A stretch of DNA of 64,000 bases. Source: a virus. Below are positions 22,979 through 31,584 of the stretch, one piece after another. Position 1 is the stretch's first letter, and each line of letters opens with the position of its first letter. The stretch spans positions 25,012-89,011 of IMG/VR virus record IMGVR_UViG_3300042521_002893. One strand, 5' to 3'. A model generated the notes under the pieces. It did not search any database. It was not told the DNA's origin and saw nothing but the letters and a program-made list of their open reading frames with translations. A program made the position numbers and the translations under genes.

Positions 22979-23203
22979 ATGTGGTTAATCACTAAAATCC
23001 AAAGATTGTGGCGTAGGTTGTTACGCCAGCAGTTGTATTGGGTTCAGTGCGATCGCTACAGTAGAAAACACAATCGATTCTTAGATCGCACCATCATCGC
23101 TATATGGGCGCGAAATGAGTTGTCGGCTATTCACAGAGCTGAGAAACATCTATCTAACAAGAGTGTTACAGTATTACCATGTATAGCGAAATTCTTAGTG
23201 TGA
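22979..23203 (+). CDS. Hypothetical basic protein
   Basis: 74 aa, rich in Arg, Trp and Gln (start MWLITKIQRLWRRLLRQQLY). An amphipathic basic helix leads; the rest is helical. Overlaps the next gene by 25 bp. The ribosome site is weak. Not recognised. Confidence 0.55.
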   Translation: MWLITKIQRLWRRLLRQQLYWVQCDRYSRKHNRFLDRTIIAIWARNELSAIHRAEKHLSNKSVTVLPCIAKFLV

Positions 23204-23445
23204 TCTTTGAGCTTTGTGTGTCATACCTACTGGTAGGTGTGGTTTTAACAACACTCCTACTATTATTGGTCTTAACGGCGTTGATTATCAACGATGAAGG
23301 ATTATTTGTTATATTAGGCTTGGAGTTTGGTAATAGTGCTGAAAAGATATTCTCTTCTCATTTTTGGATAAAATGGTTTGTGCTATCGTTGTTTGGATGG
23401 CCCTATGTAATATATAAAATCAAGAATCTGAATAATGAAGTCTAG
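23179..23445 (+). CDS. Small membrane protein with two spans
   Basis: 88 aa. Residues 8-38 (VIFELCVSYLLVGVVLTTLLLLLVLTALII) and 60-80 (FWIKWFVLSLFGWPYVIYKI) are membrane spans, with a loop of mixed charge. Overlaps neighbours on both sides (25 and 11 bp). The size and two spans would fit a holin, but it lies apart from the endolysin gene. Confidence 0.65.
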   Translation: MYSEILSVIFELCVSYLLVGVVLTTLLLLLVLTALIINDEGLFVILGLEFGNSAEKIFSSHFWIKWFVLSLFGWPYVIYKIKNLNNEV

Positions 23446-23815
23446 ACAAAGCGATCGTCATAAAAATAGAGAACATCTAAAAAAGACTTTACTGGATTTT
23501 TACAATACTGAGACTAAAATTCGTGTCCTTCAATCTTTTACAAGGTGTCAACATTGTGATAAGTTATACAGTGACACAGTACACCATAAAAGAGGGAGAC
23601 AAGGTGTTATACGTCTAGATAGGGATTCTATAAAGGAAGAACTCTTGTTATATAGTCCACAATTAGTGGAAATTATTCAAGAACATTTTATCGATAGCAT
23701 TCCACTTCTCATATATTCTGGTAACTTAATGGCTGTAAATAATGTATGTCATCGTTACATACATGATAATCCTGCTATAAGTTACGAGAACGGTTGGATG
23801 TTAAAACGTATATAA
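23435..23815 (+). CDS. HNH endonuclease-like protein
   Basis: 126 aa. RCQHCDKLYSDTVHHKRGRQG gives a CxxC and the His pair of an HNH site (VHHKRGR); NLMAVNNVCHRYIHDNPAISYENGW gives the conserved Asn and the closing C-H-x-x-I-H, typical of small phage HNH proteins. The second CxxC of many relatives is reduced to one Cys. It would nick or cut DNA; HNH genes in head blocks may help the packaging terminase or be mobile endonucleases. Here it is within the structural operon, 13 bp before the next gene. Confidence 0.78.
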   Translation: MKSRQSDRHKNREHLKKTLLDFYNTETKIRVLQSFTRCQHCDKLYSDTVHHKRGRQGVIRLDRDSIKEELLLYSPQLVEIIQEHFIDSIPLLIYSGNLMAVNNVCHRYIHDNPAISYENGWMLKRI

Positions 23816-23827
23816 CGAGGAGTATCT

Positions 23828-24439
23828 ATGATCCAATATATTCTCGGTTTTATTTCAGGAAGTGCAGCTATTCTTGCTTATGGAGCTTTTCTAAATAAGA
23901 AGAATAAAGCTGAACAACTTATTAAAGCCAACCTACTCAACGTTGTAATAGGAGATATACCATCTGGCTTTGATGGATATTGTTATCAGAGAGAAGACAA
24001 TATATTTCTTATTCGATTGTTTGAAGAACGTATGGAGGAAGAGATTAACGAAGATAATCTTGATCTACCTGAAGTGGTAACAACTAAGAGACTGATACCC
24101 ATTGCTCATGGTATATCTAAACGTAATTTCGTAAAAGAAATATCGTTTGAGGAATGGGCTATACAAGTCATGATGAGTTGTGTTGATGGTGTATTGTCAT
24201 CAGTGCCCGTGGAGAACTATATCATAGAGGGACCGGAAGAGAACTATCACTTGTTGCGTATTATTGAACCAGATGGTGATACCATCAAAACGATCGCCCA
24301 TGGCGTAAAAGATTCTAATGGACTTCGTTTGGTTGATGAATATCAATGGGCTATGCAAGGAGGTATTCAATTAATTAACCAAGAAGGTAATCCTATTCTT
24401 TACAGCATTAACGACGACGAAGATCTAGAAGAAGTTTGA
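23828..24439 (+). CDS. Hypothetical membrane-anchored protein
   Basis: 203 aa. One N-terminal span (IQYILGFISGSAAILAYGAFL) followed by KKNK and a soluble acidic domain. The domain repeats similar stretches: RLIPIAHGISKRNFVKEISFEEWAIQ and TIKTIAHGVKDSNGLRLVDEYQWAMQ, so it may hold an internal duplication. Strong site CGAGGAG. Function not recognised. Confidence 0.68.
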   Translation: MIQYILGFISGSAAILAYGAFLNKKNKAEQLIKANLLNVVIGDIPSGFDGYCYQREDNIFLIRLFEERMEEEINEDNLDLPEVVTTKRLIPIAHGISKRNFVKEISFEEWAIQVMMSCVDGVLSSVPVENYIIEGPEENYHLLRIIEPDGDTIKTIAHGVKDSNGLRLVDEYQWAMQGGIQLINQEGNPILYSINDDEDLEEV

Positions 24440-24495
24440 TTTTTTCTGTATCCTGTAATAGAATATAACTTTCCAACTATTTTCTATGGATCCTT

Positions 24496-25824
24496 ATGGA
24501 AACAAAAGAGTGTGACACTTGTAAAGAAATTTTGTCCATAGATAAGTTTGAACTTCGTTCTGATCGTGGAACATATAGAAAGGATTGTAAATCTTGTCGT
24601 TACAAAGCAAAAAGCGATCGTCGTAAACAAGGAATTTCTAAGACCGAAGTAACAGTTGATATACAAAAAGATGACGCAACTGGTATCATAACGGCCAATA
24701 TAACAACGATTGGATCTCCAGCAGATCCTATTGAGTATCTAAAATCTAAGGGTATAGATACCGACTATTACACAATGACTAATGGGCGTGTAAAGAGTTG
24801 GACGACCTCTATGAAACTTAGAGACAAAGGAGGTCAAGACACTCTTACTCAGATTGAAAACTTTGGTGTTACTGCTAACATCGTACCTAAGACAATTAAT
24901 CCTATTGAATTTGGTTTACAACAAGTAACATGGACTAGACCTGAATCAAAGTATAAATTCGATAGTAGACCAAAAAACGTAGAGAACATATTAGTATTAC
25001 CTGATATTCATTTTGGATATCGTTCTGTCAATGGGAATCTAGTATCCACCCATGACGAAAAAGCTTTAATTTTGGTTCTAAAGTTAGTAGAACTATTGAA
25101 TCCACATCTTATTGTGGCGTTAGGTGACACATTAGACTTTCCTGAATTTGGTCGTCACCCCCATGGAGTAGATCTTAAAGGTCATACTCAAAAATCATTA
25201 CAGACGGCAGCGACTTTCTTCCACGATATCAGAGAACTTACAGATTGTGAATTTAGAGTTATAGAAGGAAATCACGATAAAAGAGTTGGCGACTATGTAA
25301 GAGAGGCGATCAAAACAGTCGTGGACGTTCCTGGATTTACGTTTACCATCCCTAGCATATCTGACATGTTAGATTTTACTGGTAAGAACATAATTTATCA
25401 TGGTGGTTTTACTGAAGAAGGCTTCGATGGTTATACTAGCGGAGCTAACGTATGGAAACATCGTGATTGGATTTATACTCATGGTGAAAAATGCGGTAAA
25501 GATGCGATCGCTGATACCATGAAATCCTACTATTCAAATGTTGTTATGGGACATATTCACAGGCAGTCTACTGTCTCACAGATGATTCCTGTACCTACGG
25601 ATTCTGGTATAAGATACAAGAGAATGTGGGGTGTTTGTCCAGGTATGATCGGTAAACAAGACCCTACACTACCTGGTTATGGCGTAGAACGTAATTACCA
25701 ACAAGGTGTAACTATTATCACTCATTTTTCAAGAGATGACTGGCAGACTTTTGATTCTACAGTTACACAAATACCTTTCATTGATGGACACTGTTTTTAT
25801 AATGGCGATCTTTTGGTAGCATAA
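24496..25824 (+). CDS. Metallophosphoesterase with N-terminal zinc-knuckle
   Basis: 442 aa. N-terminus: C6-x-x-C9 and C31-x-x-C34 (ECDTCKEIL ... DCKSCRYKAKSDRRKQG), a small zinc module as in recombination endonuclease VII-like and HNH proteins. From residue 165 a calcineurin-like phosphoesterase: LPDIHFG (D170, H172), ALGDTLDF (D211), EGNHDKR (N259, H260), THGEK and VMGHIHR (H353, H355), all metal ligands present. Substrates of phage members include DNA ends and nucleotides. In the structural block it may act on DNA during packaging or on host signals; unknown. Confidence 0.88.
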   Translation: METKECDTCKEILSIDKFELRSDRGTYRKDCKSCRYKAKSDRRKQGISKTEVTVDIQKDDATGIITANITTIGSPADPIEYLKSKGIDTDYYTMTNGRVKSWTTSMKLRDKGGQDTLTQIENFGVTANIVPKTINPIEFGLQQVTWTRPESKYKFDSRPKNVENILVLPDIHFGYRSVNGNLVSTHDEKALILVLKLVELLNPHLIVALGDTLDFPEFGRHPHGVDLKGHTQKSLQTAATFFHDIRELTDCEFRVIEGNHDKRVGDYVREAIKTVVDVPGFTFTIPSISDMLDFTGKNIIYHGGFTEEGFDGYTSGANVWKHRDWIYTHGEKCGKDAIADTMKSYYSNVVMGHIHRQSTVSQMIPVPTDSGIRYKRMWGVCPGMIGKQDPTLPGYGVERNYQQGVTIITHFSRDDWQTFDSTVTQIPFIDGHCFYNGDLLVA

Positions 25825-25848
25825 ACCAGATAACTTATTATCTTTAAT

Positions 25849-25856
25849 TATAAATA
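25849..25856 (+). promoter_or_regulatory. Candidate late promoter element TATAAATA
   Basis: TATAAATA 52 nt before the endolysin ATG, in a gene-free AT-rich gap. Similar boxes precede the prohead protease and capsid genes. Recalls T4-type late promoters; no matching sigma factor was seen in the window. Confidence 0.3.
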
Positions 25857-25907
25857 AATAAAAGGCTAAAACGCTAAAATGATAACTGTAAATAGCGTTG
25901 TATAGCC

Positions 25908-26654
25908 ATGGAACTTATCACAACTTCAGATACGTATCTAAAACCTAGTGCCGCAGATAGCAGCACTATTGGTAAAGAAGAACTCGCTATTGCCAAACGT
26001 GGTAAGACTTTTCCTATTGCAGCATATAGGGAAGAAGGGAGTCACATTGTCTTCACGTTAGATATTGAAAAAATTGATCCTAAAACTATTCACAAAAGTG
26101 GCAAAAACACTTGGTATGTCTGGAAAGGTGCTATAGAAGATCAAAGCGGTTTTAGTATGGACAATAAACCTATAGATTCTTCTGTAAGTAAGCCTAAGGA
26201 TCTCGGTGTATCATTTCTTTTACCTGGTAACAGCGTTAGAACTTGGTCAGGACAACCTATACACGATCGCAAGGCACCTAATATTACATGGGGTGAAGTA
26301 TTACATTTTACACCTTCTGGTAATTATCGTCGTCCTGCTAATGTGTCTGTAGTGGCGAATTTAATAAGTATTTCTATAAAAGCTCAAAAGATATGCGATC
26401 ATTTTGGAAAATCCATTATCATCCGTAGTGGTTACAGAGATCCTGAGACTAATGCCCGTGTTGGAGGTGCCCCTTTTAGTATGCACGTTCAAGGCAAAGC
26501 GTTAGATATAGCCATTCCTGGACGATCGCCTTTAGAACTTTATAGACTTCTTAATGATGAATGGCGAGGTGGTTTAGCATATAGTAACAGTATGCAGTTT
26601 CTACACGTTGATGATAGATCTGGTGATGCCAGATGGATTTATCCTGGCGGTTAA
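25908..26654 (+). CDS. Endolysin candidate, peptidase M15-type
   Basis: 248 aa. C-terminal M15 (D-Ala-D-Ala peptidase-like) domain: ITWGEVLHF, RSGYRDPETNARVGGAPFSMHVQGKALDIAI with zinc ligands H193 and D200, and FLHVDDR with H233. The N-terminal 110 residues resemble an SH3-like or other wall-binding region (YLKPSAADSSTIGKEELAIAKRGKTFPI). It would cut peptide cross-links of peptidoglycan to lyse the cell or aid entry. No signal peptide, so a holin is needed for release; holin-like candidates lie at 23179 and 53183. It follows an AT-rich gap with a possible late promoter. Confidence 0.85.
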   Translation: MELITTSDTYLKPSAADSSTIGKEELAIAKRGKTFPIAAYREEGSHIVFTLDIEKIDPKTIHKSGKNTWYVWKGAIEDQSGFSMDNKPIDSSVSKPKDLGVSFLLPGNSVRTWSGQPIHDRKAPNITWGEVLHFTPSGNYRRPANVSVVANLISISIKAQKICDHFGKSIIIRSGYRDPETNARVGGAPFSMHVQGKALDIAIPGRSPLELYRLLNDEWRGGLAYSNSMQFLHVDDRSGDARWIYPGG

Positions 26655-26741
26655 CGGTATTCTGTACTTGTTAATTCGGTTTGTTGCTATTTGTAGATCG
26701 CGTCTTAGATCAGATAATCTAACTATGGTTTAGGTAGAGTC

Positions 26742-27053
26742 ATGGATCAGCGAAAGATAAGCATCCTAAAATCTGTCGTCCAAGCCAGTCATAAACCCGC
26801 ACATCTACGGGCTATTCACCCTGACGTGTTATATGTGGAACCTGCTTATGTGCCTCACACAGGCAAGTTTCTATATCGTATCGTAATGAAAAATGGAGAA
26901 ACCATATATGGTTACGCCAAGATGCAAAGTCGTGGTGGACCTCCTTATCTTTCTCTTTACATGGTAGACGCCTGGGATTGGTTAAGTATGGGCGGTTTAT
27001 ATCTTCTCGCTGATAAATTTGGCTCTGATTCTTTAGAAACTGAGAATCGCTAA
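26742..27053 (+). CDS. Hypothetical protein
   Basis: 103 aa. Beta-rich with aromatic residues (LYVEPAYVPHTGKFLYRIVMKNGETIYGYAKMQSRGGPPYLSLYMVDAWDWLSM). Basic start (MDQRKISILKSVVQASHKP). No family recognised. A short direct repeat (TCTTAGATCAGAT) flanks the gene at about 26704 and 27070. Confidence 0.65.
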   Translation: MDQRKISILKSVVQASHKPAHLRAIHPDVLYVEPAYVPHTGKFLYRIVMKNGETIYGYAKMQSRGGPPYLSLYMVDAWDWLSMGGLYLLADKFGSDSLETENR

Positions 27054-27182
27054 ACCGTTGTAGCGTTCTATCTTAGATCAGATGGCTGTTGATATTTTTG
27101 AAAAACATAAAACAATTTTCTTGTCTATTAGATCTCCTCCCCATGTTAAGATCGTGTAAACGATCGTAAGAGGTTCACTAAA

Positions 27183-27308
27183 ATGCACAATAGAGAATTT
27201 TTGTTGATGATGTCTAATTATCAGGAGGTTGGCAAACGTCGTGAAAGATTAAGAAAGAGGGCCGAACAATATGTGTTTCGACCCGTACACAATCCGATGA
27301 CGCCTTAA
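27183..27308 (+). CDS. Possible small basic protein (41 aa)
   Basis: ATG 27183 to TAA 27308 with AAGAGGT 8 nt upstream. MHNREFLLMMSNYQEVGKRR continues with a basic helix (ERLRKRAEQY). It overlaps the opposite-strand gene at 27214 by 95 bp, so only one of the two may be real. Confidence 0.45.
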   Translation: MHNREFLLMMSNYQEVGKRRERLRKRAEQYVFRPVHNPMTP

Positions 27309-27426
27309 AATCAGCGATCGCTATTTGTAGTTCTTCCTCTATAGAACTATCTAGCGATCGCTGGTCTTCTTTAACAACAAACACAATAGCGATCGTGTTT
27401 AGATCAATAATCAAAAGTTCTAACAT
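27214..27426 (-). CDS. Hypothetical protein (70 aa), doubtful
   Basis: From ATG 27426: MLELLIIDLNTIAIVFVVKE, then an acidic helix with SSIEEELQIAIADFKASSD. The first half reads well as protein. No ribosome site, but it overlaps the upstream leftward gene by 23 bp and may be coupled. Overlaps the rightward small gene at 27183. Confidence 0.4.
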   Translation of the reverse strand: MLELLIIDLNTIAIVFVVKEDQRSLDSSIEEELQIAIADFKASSDCVRVETHIVRPSFLIFHDVCQPPDN

Positions 27427-27568
27427 GGTTTTTGGTAAGTTCCAATTCCAATACAAGTCTGGCTAAATGACGTGATACCCAAAACGATCTGTTATCATTT
27501 GGTGACAAATTGTTTAACGTGTCTTTACAAGATTGGATTTCTTCTAAAATAGCATCGGTTAAAACCAT
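27404..27568 (-). CDS. Small hypothetical protein (54 aa)
   Basis: ATG 27568, TGA 27404; starts MVLTDAILEEIQSCKDTLNN and is all-helical. GGAGT lies 9 nt upstream. It forms a short leftward unit inside the rightward structural block together with 27214-27426; such moron-like units often carry their own promoter. Confidence 0.6.
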   Translation of the reverse strand: MVLTDAILEEIQSCKDTLNNLSPNDNRSFWVSRHLARLVLELELTKNHVRTFDY

Positions 27569-27618
27569 ATATTAACACTCCGATAGGCTATACTTAAGGA
27601 AGTATATCACAAACCGAA

Positions 27619-27939
27619 ATGCTTAACAAACGGATTATTAGCGAATTAACTATAGGCGATTGTATACAGTTTTTGAACGGACAGTTACGAACTCCAGATG
27701 GGAGCATGTCCATATTCTGTCCATTGCAGGCTGAGATATTAGAGATGGATAGACGTTGGGACAGCGATCAAAAGAAATACTTTTATCGTTTTCGTAGTGT
27801 CGCCGCTAATAATAGTTGGTCAATCTGGTTCGTTGAGGATCATCGTTTCACTATAGTTATCAAAGCGAAACATTCAAAAGTTTCTACAGCTCCATGGGCT
27901 TCTGACAGTGAGAAGATTGGAAACATTTCCATAGATTAA
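27619..27939 (+). CDS. Hypothetical protein
   Basis: 106 aa. ISELTIGDCIQFLNGQLRTP, ILEMDRRWDSDQKKYFYRFRSVAANNSWSIWFVEDHRF: beta-rich, aromatic, possibly an SH3- or OB-like barrel. Not recognised. Lies before the prohead protease gene. Confidence 0.62.
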   Translation: MLNKRIISELTIGDCIQFLNGQLRTPDGSMSIFCPLQAEILEMDRRWDSDQKKYFYRFRSVAANNSWSIWFVEDHRFTIVIKAKHSKVSTAPWASDSEKIGNISID

Positions 27940-27959
27940 GGTAAATGGCTATCCACGTG

Positions 27960-27967
27960 TATAAATT
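27960..27967 (+). promoter_or_regulatory. Candidate late promoter element TATAAATT
   Basis: 54 nt before the prohead protease ATG, in a 75-bp gap. One base from TATAAATA. Confidence 0.25.
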
Positions 27968-28013
27968 GTATGAGAATTTACTATTGTAAAAAATAGTGTA
28001 ATTCTGTACGATC

Positions 28014-28910
28014 ATGACGACTGAATCTTCTTCTACTATTAGCAACGAAGAGTTGATGGCCACTATCAATTCTGTTCAAAAATCTATTGAAGATCTTTTA
28101 GAATTACAACGTAGCACCGTGGTTACTATAGAAGTGGAAGAAGAAGAAACCGATAATGATGAAGACGATGAAGAATACGAAAACGGTATTCGTAATCAAA
28201 TTGGTTTTCCCAATAAATATGAATTAGATCTTATTTCAATACTTACGGGTAATGTATATACGTCTACTGATTGGACAATGGTTCCTTTTATGGCCAGTAA
28301 CAATCTAGTGGACTATGGTCTTCGTCGGTGGCATCCTAGCTCAATGTTACAGCTAGCATCTACAGCCGTAGGAAGACCTCTTCTAGTAGATCATGACATG
28401 GCTAATAGTTACGCTGCCAAAGGCTTTATTGTTGATGCTAAAGTCGTCAGAGAACGTACAGTAGAAGATCGCATCATCGATGGTGGTGGTCATAGAGGAT
28501 ATAACCAAGAAATAATTCAGAATGAAGGATACATTTGGTTATTTTTGAATGTAGCTATCCCTACGGGTTCTGACACAGCTAAAACTTTGAACGATCGCAT
28601 CCACAATGATTGTTCCACAGGTAGCAAGCTAGACAAACCTATTTTTATTTGTCCTGATTGTAGTGCTAAATACAATAGGGACGTGTCATTCTATGAGAAT
28701 ACTAAAGATTCTAAAGGTAAGACAATCTACACGTGCGATCATTTGATACCTTCGCCTTGGATGTTGGATATGTGCAACGCTGAAGGTGTAGATGTAACGG
28801 CATTTAACTTTAGTAGATATTGCACGTTAGGTGGAGAAAGACACGAATTGTTAGAACACTCTATTTGTAATAGAGGCGCACTACCCGCCGCAAGCTGTTT
28901 AAGATCCTAA
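28014..28910 (+). CDS. Prohead protease (putative)
   Basis: 298 aa. After an acidic coiled N-terminus (residues 15-65), VGRPLLVDHDMANSYAAKGFIVDAKVV holds the likely catalytic His (H127), as in HK97-type maturation proteases (G-x-P-L-x-x-D-H ... G-x-I/V). NEGYIWLFLNVAI and DCSTGSKL (S201) follow where the family has the serine site, then CPDC ... YTCDHL, a zinc pair seen in large-phage versions. It would cut the capsid protein's N-terminal scaffold after assembly; the capsid gene at 29731 has just such an N-terminus. A degenerate paralog is at 21324. Confidence 0.68.
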   Translation: MTTESSSTISNEELMATINSVQKSIEDLLELQRSTVVTIEVEEEETDNDEDDEEYENGIRNQIGFPNKYELDLISILTGNVYTSTDWTMVPFMASNNLVDYGLRRWHPSSMLQLASTAVGRPLLVDHDMANSYAAKGFIVDAKVVRERTVEDRIIDGGGHRGYNQEIIQNEGYIWLFLNVAIPTGSDTAKTLNDRIHNDCSTGSKLDKPIFICPDCSAKYNRDVSFYENTKDSKGKTIYTCDHLIPSPWMLDMCNAEGVDVTAFNFSRYCTLGGERHELLEHSICNRGALPAASCLRS

Positions 28911-29587
28911 CAGTACTCGTTTCTCAGGCGTTGAATATCTTGCGTAGTTATAACATCTTCGGATAATAAAATCTCTCCTAGATCCAAATAGTTCATATTC
29001 CATATATTAGAGATTTCCATGAGTTCTTCTAACTTTATAGGAGTCTCTCCACTCTCACGATGTTGAACGAAAGAAGGGTTATAACCAAGGTTCATAGCGA
29101 ACACCCATTGTGAACTCATACCTTGCTTTATTCGTGTTGCCATTAACCAACGCCCTTGTCTAGTTAATGTCTCTTTTATAGTGGTTTCATTAAGAGGAAA
29201 TGGAGTCAATTCATGTACGATCCTTTTACCCTCTTCCATGTCATATTTGAAATCATCTTTACTGTCGTTTATGTGCATCTTATAGGTGGTTAAGAAATAT
29301 TCAAAATCCTTAACCGAAGTCAATTCTTCTTTTTTTTCTGTTATGACTTTTAAGACATTTCTAGGTGTTGTATTAAAAGCTTTACTAAAGGCGTATACAT
29401 CTACTAATCGAATCGAAGCGTAACCACATTCTCTATCGCGCACTTGATGTTTTTCCCATTTAAGTGCGTTAGCTAAATCTTCTTGCTTGAATATACCATA
29501 TTGATATCTTAGAGATTTCAAACCCATACCGTATATTCTATTACTCTTACTCCGAGACTTTGGTGAAGATTTGCTTTTTGAAATCAC
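28907..29587 (-). CDS. Double Cro/C1-type HTH regulator
   Basis: 226 aa with two HTH-like segments. First, about 21-85: MGLKSLRYQYGIFKQEDLANALKWEKHQVRDRECGYASIRLVDVYAFSKAFNTTPRNVL. Second, about 145-212: RWLMATRIKQGMSSQWVFAMNLGYNPSFVQHRESGETPIKLEELMEISNIWNMNYLDLGEIL. Each has the (L)-x-x-x-(Q/W)-x-x-(L/F)-A-x-x-L then R-E-x-G then L-x-x-(A/I)-x-x-(F/W) layout. A basic Ser/Lys-rich N-terminus leads. It is a leftward gene between prohead protease and capsid genes, so it may repress the divergent capsid promoter. Confidence 0.75.
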   Translation of the reverse strand: MISKSKSSPKSRSKSNRIYGMGLKSLRYQYGIFKQEDLANALKWEKHQVRDRECGYASIRLVDVYAFSKAFNTTPRNVLKVITEKKEELTSVKDFEYFLTTYKMHINDSKDDFKYDMEEGKRIVHELTPFPLNETTIKETLTRQGRWLMATRIKQGMSSQWVFAMNLGYNPSFVQHRESGETPIKLEELMEISNIWNMNYLDLGEILLSEDVITTQDIQRLRNEYC

Positions 29588-29680
29588 GACGAATATCTAT
29601 TAGGAACAACTATTCATAGTACAACAAGATAGCTAATAAAGTATATCTTAATCGCTATCATGCGAATATATTTCTTTTTG

Positions 29681-29688
29681 TATAAATA
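29681..29688 (+). promoter_or_regulatory. Candidate late promoter of the capsid gene, TATAAATA
   Basis: Exact TATAAATA 43 nt before the capsid ATG, in the gap between the divergent HTH regulator and the capsid gene. Confidence 0.4.
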
Positions 29689-29730
29689 AGCTAGTTTGTG
29701 ACCCCTTTTATGGAGATGGAGGTGAGCCGC

Positions 29731-31572
29731 ATGGGCAAAAACTCCTTACGTGAAATTATCAAGCTGGGTAACCTCAGCGAAGAAGAACAGATGAAACTAT
29801 CTATCAACCTTCAAAAATCTGGAGTTCAAGCTCATAATAACGGCTTTGCGAAGGCCCTGGGCCTTTCCTCCAGCATGGTTGTCAACGATTCTGTTGATGA
29901 ACGAGAAGTTGAAGAAGTTAGCGATCAAGACGAAGAAACAGTCGAAAAAGCTGTTGAACCTGAACTAGAAATTGAGCAGGAAACAGCCGTTGTAGAAAAA
30001 TCTGAGCCTGCTATCACTGCCGAAATTCTACAACAGTTTGTCAGAACAGCCGTCGAAAATGCGATCGCTCCTTTGCAGGAAGAGCTAGAGAAAGCTAAGG
30101 TTCAAAATCGAACATTGGCTGATGAATTGAATAAGGCTAAGGAATCTGACAAGGTTCTCGAAGGTCTATCTAAGTTGATTGGTCGTCCAGAAGGTGCGAA
30201 AGAAATCTCTATGCCTAATGTTAATATTCGTACATCTCCTAACGGCGATCGTTTGGATGGACGACTAGCTGAGTTTATGTCTATCCGTGACGGTTTAGGT
30301 GTCACCTATAGGACTACCAGTGGCGGTTCTTTGATGCCTGTGTACCCCACCCACGAAATCGATCAGTGGATGGCAGAACAACGGTACAATGATAGCAGCT
30401 ACAAATCTCTTCTCAAAGAGATGACTGATATGGGTAAGAAGCATGGTTTATTCCGTGGTTCTAAGATGATCACTGAGTCTGAGCGGAGAGCTGCTACCAC
30501 TTCCTCTGATGTCCCTGGTGGTTTCTTGGAAGTTCTATCTTCCATCATGCGGGTTAGCTCCCGTCCCGGACTGGTATTCTGGCAATTCCCTCAAACTGTT
30601 CACCGGTACGATCGCGGTAACGGCGAAGTTGTTGATATCCCTCGGGCTGCTTATCCTGAGGTAGCGACCAATTCGCAACAACGTTTGCTCTCCGGATCTA
30701 ATACCTACGTTCCCATTGATGCTGGTAATCAACGGGTTCGTACCGGCCTTGTTAAGATGATTCTTAATGAGTACGGTCGGGGTCGTTCGGAAGCGCCTCC
30801 TATTTCTATCCCTCGATTCGTAGAAGAGTACGCCATGTTGCCTCTGATGAGGATCTTGGAAAGAGATCTTTTCTACGACTATTACAACTGGGAAGATCTG
30901 GTCATCCGTGAACAGTGGAGACCTACCACTAAGAACTACTATAACAATGGCGATAACATTGTTACAGCAGCGGCTTCTGTGACTGTGGGTGGTACTATGA
31001 CACGGCAGTTCCTTAATCAGGTATACACGAGGCTATCGAACGATCGCGTTGTGCCTCTACCTGATGGTAACTACGGTCTTGTTACCAATCCTACCGCTAT
31101 GTCTCAACTGAAGAGTTCTCTAGTCAACCAATACTTTGAAGCTCCTAGTGTTGAACAGATCCGGGAAATGACCAACATGATGCTTGGTGATTACCCTGCT
31201 GGTGAAAACATCAAGGTTGAAGGTTATCAAGGGTTGTTTGAGGGCTTCCACATTTGGCAAACTAACGCCTTTGCTAATGCTACTGGGGCAGAAGGTGTAG
31301 CTACTGAAACCAATGGTGACAGCACCTCTTCTGTGGTTCGTACTTCTTACGCCTTTGGTGGTATGGCTTCTGGTCGTGGTATCGGCGGCTCTGGTGTTCA
31401 GATTCTCTTTGATGAGAAGACTGACTTTGGTCGGATGGATCGCGCCATTTGGCAATCCTACGAAGCCCACGGACCACTAGACGTTGACGCTACTGGTTAC
31501 AATGATACATCTGACATTCCTCAGGAAACACGGGTGTTCAAGGTCAACACGTTTGATGTAGCACTTACCTGA
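29731..31572 (+). CDS. Major capsid protein with N-terminal scaffold domain (HK97-type)
   Basis: 613 aa from ATG 29731, chosen for GGAGGTGA 6 nt upstream. The first 165 residues are acidic and coiled-coil rich (VEEVSDQDEETVEKAVEPELEIE; APLQEELEKAKVQNRTLADELNKAKESDKVLEGL), like the delta/scaffold domain cut off by the prohead protease. The mature part begins around the GDRLDGRLAEFMSIRDGLGV region and has YDYYNWEDLVI, NYGLVTNPTAMSQLKSSLVNQYFE and a glycine-rich end. Codon use is clearly different from its neighbours (more C-ending codons), as in highly expressed capsid genes. It forms the shell. Confidence 0.82.
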   Translation: MGKNSLREIIKLGNLSEEEQMKLSINLQKSGVQAHNNGFAKALGLSSSMVVNDSVDEREVEEVSDQDEETVEKAVEPELEIEQETAVVEKSEPAITAEILQQFVRTAVENAIAPLQEELEKAKVQNRTLADELNKAKESDKVLEGLSKLIGRPEGAKEISMPNVNIRTSPNGDRLDGRLAEFMSIRDGLGVTYRTTSGGSLMPVYPTHEIDQWMAEQRYNDSSYKSLLKEMTDMGKKHGLFRGSKMITESERRAATTSSDVPGGFLEVLSSIMRVSSRPGLVFWQFPQTVHRYDRGNGEVVDIPRAAYPEVATNSQQRLLSGSNTYVPIDAGNQRVRTGLVKMILNEYGRGRSEAPPISIPRFVEEYAMLPLMRILERDLFYDYYNWEDLVIREQWRPTTKNYYNNGDNIVTAAASVTVGGTMTRQFLNQVYTRLSNDRVVPLPDGNYGLVTNPTAMSQLKSSLVNQYFEAPSVEQIREMTNMMLGDYPAGENIKVEGYQGLFEGFHIWQTNAFANATGAEGVATETNGDSTSSVVRTSYAFGGMASGRGIGGSGVQILFDEKTDFGRMDRAIWQSYEAHGPLDVDATGYNDTSDIPQETRVFKVNTFDVALT

Positions 31573-31584
31573 TTGGTGAACTAA

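Noticed and set aside
27214-27456. Longer leftward frame with ten extra N-terminal residues
   Set aside because: The extra part lies within the upstream 54-residue gene at 27404-27568; the internal ATG at 27426 is preferred.
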